This document shows, piece after piece, positions 27,670 through 35,173 of a stretch of 64,000 nt of DNA. Below the pieces are notes generated by a model. That model was not told where the DNA came from. It searched no databases and worked only from the letters and a program-made list of their open reading frames with translations. The position numbers were made by a program, and so were the translations under genes. Origin of the DNA: Streptomyces meridianus (GTDB lineage: Bacteria > Actinomycetota > Actinomycetes > Streptomycetales > Streptomycetaceae); NCBI RefSeq assembly GCF_023703325.1, contig NZ_JAMQGM010000049.1, forward strand, positions 62,001 to 126,000. The letters run 5' to 3'. Position 1 is the stretch's first letter. Every line of letters starts with the position of its first letter.

Positions 27670-28092
27670 ATGGCCACTCACGCAGGGCAGCACCCCGGCC
27701 GATATCAGCAGCACCGCGGCGCAGTGGCCGGATGGACCATGACCGCCGCCGTCCTGCTGGTCGTGGGCGGGGCGATGGCGATCTTCGAGGGGATCGCCGC
27801 CATCGCCAAGGACGACATCTTCGTCAGCACCGCCAACTACACGTACCAGTTCAGCGTTTCCGGCTGGGGCTGGGTGCACCTCTTCCTCGGCATCGCGGTC
27901 GTCCTCGCCGGGTTCGCGCTGATGACCGGCGCGATGTGGGCGCGGGTCGTCGGTGTCGTCGTGGCGGGCCTGAGCATGATCTCCCACTTCATGTTCCTGC
28001 CCTACGCCCCGGTCTGGTCGATCGTGCTGATCGCCGTGGACGCCTTCATCATCTGGGCGCTCTGCGCGCCGAGAGCGGCCCTCGGGGATTAG
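27670..28092 (+). CDS. DUF7144 family four-helix membrane protein
   Basis: ATG 27670 after GGAG gives 140 residues. Four hydrophobic helices are visible: WTMTAAVLLVVGGAMAIFEGIAAIA, WGWVHLFLGIAVVLAGFALM, WARVVGVVVAGLSMISHFMFLPY and WSIVLIAVDAFIIWALC. The segment DDIFVSTANYTYQFSVSGWGWVHL between helices 1 and 2 is the family signature. Streptomyces genomes hold several copies; no function is known. A strong hairpin follows. Confidence 0.88.
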   Translation: MATHAGQHPGRYQQHRGAVAGWTMTAAVLLVVGGAMAIFEGIAAIAKDDIFVSTANYTYQFSVSGWGWVHLFLGIAVVLAGFALMTGAMWARVVGVVVAGLSMISHFMFLPYAPVWSIVLIAVDAFIIWALCAPRAALGD

Positions 28093-28111
28093 CCGGAGGG
28101 CGGGCGTACTT

Positions 28112-28149
28112 CGCCGGTGCCCGGGGCCTCCACCCCGTGGGCACCGGCG
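28112..28149. terminator. long hairpin between convergent genes
   Basis: CGCCGGTGCCC (28112-28122) pairs with GGGCACCGGCG (28139-28149), and an inner GGGG/CCCC extends the stem with a two-base bulge. It starts 20 bases past the DUF7144 stop and faces the S4-domain gene. Confidence 0.85.
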
Positions 28150-28230
28150 TTGCCGTTCCCGGGACAGGTGGGCGCGGATGACGTGGCCTCCGCCGGCAGG
28201 GCGCCGGTTCGCGGGCCGGCGGCCGATGGC

Positions 28231-28614
28231 TCAGTGGTCGCGGAGATGATCGTGCAGGCGCTCCCACTCGCGCCGGTCGCGCTTGGTGGGTCGTCCCGCA
28301 CCCGGATCACGGCGGCCGACCGCTCCGGCCTCGCGGGGCTGCTCCGGCGGGCTGTTGTCGACGTAGCACTCGACCGCGACCGGAGCCCCGACGCGCTTGC
28401 GCACCACCCGGGACACCACGACGATCCGCTCCCGGCCCAGATGCCGCAGCCGCACCTCGTCACCGACGCGAACGGCATGCGCCGGCCGCACCCGCTCGCC
28501 GTTGAGGCGCACATGGCCGGCCCGGCAGGCCGCGGCCGCCTGGGAGCGGGTCCTGGTGAGCCGCACCGACCAGATCCAGCTGTCCACGCGCGCGGTCTCC
28601 TCGCTCGGGGTCAT
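28231..28614 (-). CDS. S4-domain RNA-binding protein (Hsp15-like)
   Basis: A 127-residue basic protein. Residues 8-55 are an S4 domain (ARVDSWIWSVRLTRTRSQAAAACRAGHVRLNGERVRPAHAVRVGDEVRL). The following VVSRVVRKRVGAPVAVECYVDNS and basic GRPTKRDRREWERLHDH tail match Hsp15-type proteins, which bind stalled 50S subunits carrying peptidyl-tRNA and help recycle them. It is complete and appears to be a single-gene unit. Confidence 0.92.
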   Translation of the reverse strand: MTPSEETARVDSWIWSVRLTRTRSQAAAACRAGHVRLNGERVRPAHAVRVGDEVRLRHLGRERIVVVSRVVRKRVGAPVAVECYVDNSPPEQPREAGAVGRRDPGAGRPTKRDRREWERLHDHLRDH

Positions 28615-28890
28615 GTTCCGACTCTACGGCGTAACCCGGTGGAGTTTCCGGGTACCGGACAGGGCCCGGTGCCGTGACGGGATGCGCCCGGACGGAGGCG
28701 AACCTCCCCGTTGCGTGCGAGAGGACCGCGCAGCCGAGGAGCGGCGGACACGGGACGCGGCCGTCCGGCCCCGGTGGGTCACGGGATCGGCAGTCCCGCA
28801 CGGCCCTGCTGCGGAGACCCGCAGACGGCGCGAAGTGCCGTTCCGCCACCTTGGGTTCAGGCTGTTCACGGGGGATGCGAGACTGCCCGG

Positions 28891-29112
28891 ATGACTCCTG
28901 CACGCCGCCCCCTCGGCACCGGACCCAGCCGGGCTTCGACCACTCTTCCGCCGGCTCGCGGCGCGACCGCGGCCGAACGCGCCGTGTCCGCCCCGGGACC
29001 GGCCGAACCCGAACCGGAGCGTCCCACCGGGCGCCGCAGCCTGGGTGACGGGCCGCAGCCCGATGCGTCTCCTGCCGGGCCTGAGGACGGTGGGTCCTCC
29101 GCGCCGTCCTGA
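28891..29112 (+). CDS. possible small proline/alanine-rich protein (doubtful)
   Basis: ATG 28891 opens 73 codons (MTPARRPLGTGPSRAS...GGSSAPS), rich in Pro, Ala, Arg and Gly and with no fold signature. Third-position GC is lower than in neighbouring genes, and there is no ribosome site. The one argument for it is the hairpin starting 20 bases after its stop. It may equally be non-coding transcript. Confidence 0.2.
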   Translation: MTPARRPLGTGPSRASTTLPPARGATAAERAVSAPGPAEPEPERPTGRRSLGDGPQPDASPAGPEDGGSSAPS

Positions 29113-29131
29113 GCGGGGTGCCCGACGCGCA

Positions 29132-29169
29132 CCGCACGCCGCTGCACCGACCGGCGCAGCGGCGTGCGG
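29132..29169 (+). terminator. 14-bp perfect hairpin in the long gap
   Basis: CCGCACGCCGCTGC (29132-29145) pairs exactly with GCAGCGGCGTGCGG (29156-29169) around a ten-base loop. It lies 60 bases before the beta-glucosidase promoter, so it may shield that gene from upstream transcription. Confidence 0.65.
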
Positions 29170-29229
29170 CAGCGACGTGCGGGCCGGCGCCCGCGCCCGC
29201 CGGAACCCACGTGTTCTCTGCGTCAGCAC

Positions 29230-29258
29230 TTGACCCGGCCGCACCGCGCATCTAACTT
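29230..29258 (+). promoter_or_regulatory. housekeeping-type promoter of the beta-glucosidase
   Basis: TTGACC (29230-29235), a 17-base spacer and TAACTT (29253-29258). Transcription would start near 29265, leaving a leader of about 55 bases before the ATG at 29320. I see no obvious operator. Confidence 0.65.
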
Positions 29259-29319
29259 CTGGTCAACTCTTGATCGACTGTGCCCGATGCACGCCGAAAC
29301 TCCTTCAAAGGATGAAGAC

Positions 29320-31614
29320 ATGGACGGTGTCCGACGACGTAGCGTGCTCGGCGTACTGGGGGGTGCGGTTGCCGTCGGCGGCGTTGCCGGCAGCGCCCCG
29401 GCGCAGGCCGCCGGACCGGCGAACCCACCCGAAGCGGTGGCGCGACGCTCCGCCCGGCCCGGCCCGCACGAGGCGAAGGTCCGGCAACTGCTCGGCCGGA
29501 TGACCGTCGAGGAGAAGCTCGGCCAGCTTCAGCAGCTTCCCTGGGCCTACAACACCGGCCCGGGCGGTGGGCAGACCAAGGAGGCCGAAGAGGCCGCACG
29601 CAACGGCCGGCTCGGGTCGGTCCTCAGCATCTTCGGAACCAAGAGCAGCAACGCCCTGCAACGCATCGCCGTCGAGGAGTCCCGGCTGGGAATTCCCCTG
29701 CTCTTCGGCCTGGACGTCATCCACGGCTTCTGGACCACCTTCCCCATCCCGCTGGCCCAGGCAGCGAGCTTCGACCCGGACGTCGCCACCCGGGACGCCG
29801 AGGTGTCCGCGAAGGAGGCACGCTCCAACGGCGTGCACTGGACGTTCGCACCCATGATGGACGTGACCCATGAGCCCCGCTGGGGCCGTATCGCCGAGGG
29901 CAACGGCGAGGACCCGTACCTGACTTCGGTGTTCACCGCAGCCAAGGTCCGCGGCTTCCAGGGCGACGACATCGTGGCCGACGACCGCCTGGCCGCCTGC
30001 GCCAAGCACTTCGTGGCCTACGGCGGCGCCGAGGGCGGACGCGACTACAACACGGTGGACGTCTCCGAGCAGCGGCTGCGAAACCACTACCTGCCTCCGT
30101 TCAAGGCCGCCGTGGACGCCGGCGTGGCCACGGTCATGGCGTCGTTCAACACCATCAGCGGCGTTCCCGCACACGGCAACACGCACGCCCTCACCGACAT
30201 CCTCAAACAGGAGTGGGGATTCGACGGGTTCGTGGTCAGCGACTGGACCGGCGTGCACGAACTGATCGCACACGGTTTCGCCGCCGACGGTGCCGATGCG
30301 GCCCGGCTCGCCCTCAACGCCGGTGTGGACATGGAGATGACCAGCACCGATCTCGCCGAACACGGCAAGAAGCTGCTGCGCAGCGGGAAGATCGAGATCG
30401 GCCGGCTCGACGACGCGGTGGCGCGCATCCTGCGCCTGAAGTTCGCGCTCGGACTGTTCGAGAACCCGTACGTCGACGAGGACGCCGCCGTCCCCGAGCC
30501 GACCCCTGCCGCGCGCAAGGCGGCCCGGGAGGCCGCCGCCCGCTCGATGGTGCTGCTCAAGAACGACGACAGGACGCTCCCGCTGAAGCGGACGACGTCC
30601 TCCATCGCGGTCGTCGGTCCGCTCGCCGGCTCCAAGGACATGCTGGGTGCGTGGACGTTCCCCTTCGCCACCAAGCCCACGGACACGATCCTCGACGCGA
30701 TCAAGGCCGCGGCACCCGGTGCGAAGGTCGCCCACGCGCAAGGCGTCGACGCCGAGGGCAAGGACACCGGCGGGATCCCCGAGGCCGTATCCGCCGCCAG
30801 GGCGGCCGACTTCACCGTGGTCGTGGCCGGCGAACCCGCCGCAATGAGCGGTGAGGCCGCCTCCCGCAGCGACATCACGCTCCCCGGAGCGCAGGAGAAG
30901 CTCATCGCGGCCGTCGCGGAGATCGGCAAGCCCTTCGCCGTCGTGCTGCTGAACGGGCGGCCGCTGGCGCTCGGTGACTGGATCGCCGACGCCCCCGCGG
31001 TCCTGGAGGCGTGGCACCCCGGCATCGAGGGCGGGAACGCGGTCGCCGACGTCCTGTTCGGCGAGGTCAACCCCGGCGGCAAGCTCCCGGTGACCTTCCC
31101 CCGGACCGTGGGCCAGGTTCCCGTGTACTACAACCACGAGAACACCGGGCGCCCCTTCGACAAGGACAACAAGTACACGTCCAAGTACCTCGACCTGGCC
31201 CACGGGCCGCAGTTCGCCTTCGGCCACGGCCTGAGCTACACCGGGTTCGAGGTCGGAGAGCCGCGGCTGAGCACCTCGCGCATCAGCGCCGGAGCCCTGC
31301 GCAAGGGCGACACGGTCGAGGTGGCCGTCCCGGTCCGCAACACCGGTGACCGCGAGGGCGACGAGGTCGTCCAGCTCTACCTGCGCGACCCGGCCGCGAG
31401 CATCGCCCAACCCGTGCGCAGGCTGCGCGGATTCCGCAGGGTCACCGTCGGAGCGGGCCGGTCCACCACCGTCCGGTTCCGGCTCGGTGCGGATGACCTC
31501 GGGTTCTGGACGAATGCCGAGGACGGACGGCTCGTGGTCGAGGAAGGCGTCATCGAGATCTACGCCGGCAACAGCTCCGAGACGACCGCGAAGCAGATCC
31601 TGACCGTCACCTGA
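29320..31614 (+). CDS. bglX: exported GH3 beta-glucosidase
   Basis: ATG 29320 is placed by AAAGGATGAAG; an earlier ATG at 29287 lacks one. The 764-residue protein begins with a Tat signal (MDGVRRRSVLGVLGGAVAVGG...APAQA), so it is exported folded. GH3 domains follow: VEEKLGQLQQ, APMMDVTHEPRWGRIAEGNGEDPYL, CAKHFVAYGGAEGGRDYNTVD and the nucleophile D308 in GFVVSDWTG; then the C-terminal domain (LLKNDDRTLPL; WHPGIEGGNAVADVLFGEVNPGGKLPVTFP) and an Fn3-like end. It fits BglX-type enzymes that release glucose from beta-glucosides. Confidence 0.93.
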   Translation: MDGVRRRSVLGVLGGAVAVGGVAGSAPAQAAGPANPPEAVARRSARPGPHEAKVRQLLGRMTVEEKLGQLQQLPWAYNTGPGGGQTKEAEEAARNGRLGSVLSIFGTKSSNALQRIAVEESRLGIPLLFGLDVIHGFWTTFPIPLAQAASFDPDVATRDAEVSAKEARSNGVHWTFAPMMDVTHEPRWGRIAEGNGEDPYLTSVFTAAKVRGFQGDDIVADDRLAACAKHFVAYGGAEGGRDYNTVDVSEQRLRNHYLPPFKAAVDAGVATVMASFNTISGVPAHGNTHALTDILKQEWGFDGFVVSDWTGVHELIAHGFAADGADAARLALNAGVDMEMTSTDLAEHGKKLLRSGKIEIGRLDDAVARILRLKFALGLFENPYVDEDAAVPEPTPAARKAAREAAARSMVLLKNDDRTLPLKRTTSSIAVVGPLAGSKDMLGAWTFPFATKPTDTILDAIKAAAPGAKVAHAQGVDAEGKDTGGIPEAVSAARAADFTVVVAGEPAAMSGEAASRSDITLPGAQEKLIAAVAEIGKPFAVVLLNGRPLALGDWIADAPAVLEAWHPGIEGGNAVADVLFGEVNPGGKLPVTFPRTVGQVPVYYNHENTGRPFDKDNKYTSKYLDLAHGPQFAFGHGLSYTGFEVGEPRLSTSRISAGALRKGDTVEVAVPVRNTGDREGDEVVQLYLRDPAASIAQPVRRLRGFRRVTVGAGRSTTVRFRLGADDLGFWTNAEDGRLVVEEGVIEIYAGNSSETTAKQILTVT

Positions 31615-31622
31615 TCCCCCGG

Positions 31623-31654
31623 GGCGGGGGCGGCCCGCACGGACCGCCCCCGCC
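31623..31654 (+). terminator. terminator after the beta-glucosidase
   Basis: GGCGGGGGCGG (31623-31633) pairs with CCGCCCCCGCC (31644-31654) around a ten-base loop, eight bases past the stop codon. Confidence 0.8.
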
Positions 31655-31778
31655 GCGCTCCCGGAATCCTCCCGCATCTGTTCGATTCCTTGCCCAACGG
31701 GCTGCGCCCAGCGGGCCGATGAGGAACACTGCACACCGGGGGGAGGCCGGGGAGGGCCCGCCCCCGGCTGGGGGAGAC

Positions 31779-34700
31779 GTGACGGGGTTCGTGCTGCTGA
31801 GGGTGCGTGCGCACCGGCTGCTGACGACTGCCGCACTCCTCACCGTGGTCCTGACGACCTGCGCTCTGGCCGCGCTCGGCGCCTTCAGCGGTTCGGTCGG
31901 CGATGCCGGGCTGCGGCAAACCCTCCGGCACCGCTCGGCCGACCGAACCCTGTTCGAGGTGGAGTCGGCCGTCACCGCCGGCAGCCGTGCACGTCAGGAC
32001 ACCGCCGTGCGCGAGGTGTCGACGGCCGCCTTCGACGGCCTGCCGGTGCGCATCGCTGCCAGTACCCGCTCCGGCCCGTACGCGCTGCCCGCCGACACCC
32101 GCCGCGACCGCGGAACCACCGGCGAGCCCGATCTCACCCTGCTCGCCACCTTCGACCCCGCCCGGGTGACCATCGTCGAAGGCGAACGCCCGGGCCCCAC
32201 TCCGGCCCTCGGCCCCGTTCCCGTGGCCCTGCCGCGGACCGCCGCCCGCGCCCTGGACGTGCGCACCGGCGACCGCATCACCCTCACCGACCGGCTGCAC
32301 GGGCCGCCGCTGCGCGTCCGCATCACCGGCGTCTACCGGCCGGCCGACCGCGACGACCCCTACTGGGGGCTGGACCGGCTGGGCGGACGCGGAGCCTCGT
32401 TCAGCGGCTTCACCACCTACGGCCCGCTGCTCGTCACCCACGACGCGTTCGACTCCGGCCGGGTCGCGCCGCGGGCCATGGCCTGGCAGGCCCGCGCGGA
32501 CTTCTCCGCCCTGACCGCCGATCGCATCGACGACCTCCGCGCGAGTCTGAAACGCGCGGCCCGGCGGATCGACGGCGGAGCCACCGGCAACGCCACCCAG
32601 GTCACCACCGAGCTGCCCGGGTTGCTGACCGAGGTTCGCCGGTCCCTGCTGGTCAGCCGGTCCGCCCTGCTGGTCGGAGCGCTCCAGCTCGCCGCCCTCG
32701 CCGCCTTCGGGCTGCTGCTCGTCGCCCGGCTCCTCACCGGCGAGCGCGCGGAGGAGACATCCGTGCTGCGGGCCCGGGGAAGCTCACGTGCCCGGCTGGC
32801 CGCCCTCACGTTCACCGAGGCGCTGCTGATCGCTGTCCCGGCCGTCGTCACCGCCGTGCTGCTGGCCGGACCGCTGGTCCGCCTGCTCGCCGCCCACGGA
32901 GCCCTCGCCCGGGCAGGAGTCCGATTCCCGGCAGAAACGGACGCCGCCGCATGGTGGGTGGCCGCTGCCACGGCCCTGGCCTGCGCCCTGGCCATGACCG
33001 CACCCCAGCTGCGCCGGCCCGGCACCTTCGTCGGCGAGCAGGCCGCCCGCATCCGCCGGCCCGCGCTCAACGCGGCGATCCGCGCGGGGGGCGACCTCGC
33101 GCTGCTGCTCCTCGCGGGCGTCGCCCACTGGCAGCTTTCCCGCCGTGCGCAGGGGCGCGGCGTACTGTCCGCCGACGGCGCGGGCGCCCTCGGTGTCGAT
33201 CCCGTCCTGGTCGCCGCACCCGCGCTCTGCCTGGTGGCCGGAACCGTGCTGACCGCACGTCTGCTGCCGATGGTGGCCCGGATCGCCGACCGGTGCGCCG
33301 AGCGCAGCCGCGCCCTCGGGCCCGCCCTCGCCGGGTGGCAGCTGTCGCGGCGTCCCGGACGCGTCGCCGGCGCGGTGCTCCCCCTGGTGCTCGCCGCCGG
33401 CATGGGCACCTTCGCGCTCGGCCAGGCCGCGAGCTGGGACCGCTCGCAGCACGATCAGGCCGCCCACAGCGCCGGCGCCGACATCAGGGTCACCGGCGCC
33501 CTCGTCCCGCAGTTCGGTCAGGGCGGCGTGTTCGCACGGCTGCCGGGCGCCGCCGAGGTCGCGCCGGTCGCCCGCTCCCGGGTGAGCCTGCCCCAGGACC
33601 GGCGGGCGACCGTCCTGGCGACGGACACCGTGCGCGCGGCCGACGTGATGAGCCTGCGCCCGGACCAGGCCGAGGGCCCGCTGCCCGCCCTGCTGCATCC
33701 GCTGCGGCCGGCCGCCCGGCAGGAGGACGGTGTCCTCCTGCCGGGCGAACCGGGGCAGTTGCGGATCACCGTGCGTCTGGAGACCGAGGGCGACCGGGAC
33801 GGAGTGCCACTCGAGAGCGTCTCGGCGACCGTCCACGACCGGTACGGCGTGCCGTACACCTTCGCTCTCGACGACGTGCCCGCCGACGGCGCCCCGCACG
33901 GACTCGTCCTGGACTTCGCGAAGGCCGCCGGCCCCACCGGTCGGCCGGCCGCACCGCTGCGGCTGACCGAAATCGGCGCTGCATACCCGTTGCCGGTGAC
34001 GTCGCAGCGGCAGGTTCTGACGATCACCGGTCTGCAGGTGGTGGGATCCGGCGGTACCGCCCGCACCGCCCGGCCCACGGGGACGGCGGACTGGGCCGCC
34101 ACCGTCGACGTCACGGACCCGGACTTCCAGGAGTCGCCGGGCAAGGAGTTCGTCGAGCCCCGGTCGAAGCCGCTGAAGCCGGACAACGGCCGGGAGCGGC
34201 TCGCCGTGCGGTACGACACCGGTGCGGACGCCACCGGCTCCGCGTTCACCGATCACGCGACGGGAGAGCTCACGCTGCGCGCCTCCGGCTCGGCCCCGCG
34301 GACACTGCCGGTCCTCGTCACCGACGACTTCCTGCGCGCCACCGGGACGAAAGTGGGCGGCGTCACCGTCCTGGACCTGCCCGGAGCGGACGTCCCGGTC
34401 CGCCTCACCGGCGCCGTGCAGTCCCTGCCCACCGCACCGGCGGGCGGGGGCGGCGCCGTCCTTATGGACCTGCGAAGCGTCAACCGCTACCTGACCGCGA
34501 ACTCCAGCGCAGGGCTACAGCCCGGTGAGTGGTGGATCGGCACCGAGCCGGGCGCCGCCGCCCGCGTGGCAGCGGCCCTGCGCGCCCTGCCCGACGACGT
34601 CTCGCTCGTCAGCCGCAGGGAGACCGAACGAGACCTGAGCGCCGACCCGTTCGGCGCCGGCCCGCGCACCGCCCTGCCGGCGACCGCGCTCGTCGGCGCT

Positions 34701-35078
34701 GCCCTGGCCGTTGCAGCCTTCGCCGCCGTCACCGCCGGTGCGCTGCGCGAACGCACCGGCGACCTGGAGGTGCTGCGGGCGCTCGGCACCCCCCGCGGCC
34801 GGATCCTCCGGGCGGTCCTCGCCGAACAGGGCCTCCTCGTGCTGACCGCGGTCACCTCCGGTGTCGCACTCGGGGCACTGCTCACCCGGCTGCTCGTGCC
34901 GCTGACCGTGCTCACCTCCGCGGCGGATCGGCCGGTTCCGGACGTGCTGGTCGTACACCCCTCGGCAACCGTGCTGGTGACGCTGGTCCTGGTGCCCCTC
35001 GCCGTGCTGCCGATCGGGACCGCCCTGGCCGTGCGGAGCTCCGGCGACGCCGCGGTCCTGCGCCGAGGAGCCGTCTGA
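31779..35078 (+). CDS. FtsX-like ABC transporter permease 1
   Basis: GTG 31779 (VTGFVLLRVRAHRLLTTAALLTVVL) is chosen because family members begin at this helix and GGGGAG precedes it closely; ATG 31719 is possible. The 1099-residue protein has an N-terminal anchor helix, a large outside domain, a middle FtsX-like block (LLVGALQLAALAAFGLLLVARLL; EETSVLRARGSSRARL) with further helices, a second outside domain and a C-terminal FtsX block (DLEVLRALGTPRGRILRAVLAEQGLLVLTAV). Such large permeases form mechanotransmission or export complexes with ATPases like those encoded downstream. Confidence 0.88.
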   Translation: MTGFVLLRVRAHRLLTTAALLTVVLTTCALAALGAFSGSVGDAGLRQTLRHRSADRTLFEVESAVTAGSRARQDTAVREVSTAAFDGLPVRIAASTRSGPYALPADTRRDRGTTGEPDLTLLATFDPARVTIVEGERPGPTPALGPVPVALPRTAARALDVRTGDRITLTDRLHGPPLRVRITGVYRPADRDDPYWGLDRLGGRGASFSGFTTYGPLLVTHDAFDSGRVAPRAMAWQARADFSALTADRIDDLRASLKRAARRIDGGATGNATQVTTELPGLLTEVRRSLLVSRSALLVGALQLAALAAFGLLLVARLLTGERAEETSVLRARGSSRARLAALTFTEALLIAVPAVVTAVLLAGPLVRLLAAHGALARAGVRFPAETDAAAWWVAAATALACALAMTAPQLRRPGTFVGEQAARIRRPALNAAIRAGGDLALLLLAGVAHWQLSRRAQGRGVLSADGAGALGVDPVLVAAPALCLVAGTVLTARLLPMVARIADRCAERSRALGPALAGWQLSRRPGRVAGAVLPLVLAAGMGTFALGQAASWDRSQHDQAAHSAGADIRVTGALVPQFGQGGVFARLPGAAEVAPVARSRVSLPQDRRATVLATDTVRAADVMSLRPDQAEGPLPALLHPLRPAARQEDGVLLPGEPGQLRITVRLETEGDRDGVPLESVSATVHDRYGVPYTFALDDVPADGAPHGLVLDFAKAAGPTGRPAAPLRLTEIGAAYPLPVTSQRQVLTITGLQVVGSGGTARTARPTGTADWAATVDVTDPDFQESPGKEFVEPRSKPLKPDNGRERLAVRYDTGADATGSAFTDHATGELTLRASGSAPRTLPVLVTDDFLRATGTKVGGVTVLDLPGADVPVRLTGAVQSLPTAPAGGGGAVLMDLRSVNRYLTANSSAGLQPGEWWIGTEPGAAARVAAALRALPDDVSLVSRRETERDLSADPFGAGPRTALPATALVGAALAVAAFAAVTAGALRERTGDLEVLRALGTPRGRILRAVLAEQGLLVLTAVTSGVALGALLTRLLVPLTVLTSAADRPVPDVLVVHPSATVLVTLVLVPLAVLPIGTALAVRSSGDAAVLRRGAV

Positions 35079-35173
35079 TGCGCCGCAGGAGGACCCGGCA
35101 CGCGCCGGCGCACACGGCCCCGCGCCGCCGCCCGGACCGCCGGCCGCACCGGACGGGGAGGAGGAGACGATGA
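35078..35173 (+). CDS. possible 31-residue arginine-rich coupling peptide
   Basis: ATG at 35078 overlaps the permease stop (TGATG), and its own TGA overlaps the next permease start (ATGA). The frame exactly fills the gap and encodes MRRRRTRHAPAHTAPRRRPD then RRPHRTGRRRR, nearly half arginine. It could be a stepping stone that carries ribosomes across the gap, or chance: AGGAGG inside it also serves the next gene. No homologue is known to me. Confidence 0.35.
   Translation: MRRRRTRHAPAHTAPRRRPDRRPHRTGRRRR

Larger units (their letters stand above)
28615..29229. other. long stretch with no confident gene
   Basis: This region lies between the divergent Hsp15-like and beta-glucosidase genes. It contains a possible 73-codon frame (28891-29112) and a hairpin after it, listed separately. 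Otherwise I see only GC-rich DNA with no protein match on either strand. Confidence 0.5.

Noticed and set aside
29305-31836. 843-codon antisense frame over the beta-glucosidase
   Set aside because: Sense protein is unmistakable GH3; the antisense is Gly/Arg/Asp-rich without motifs.
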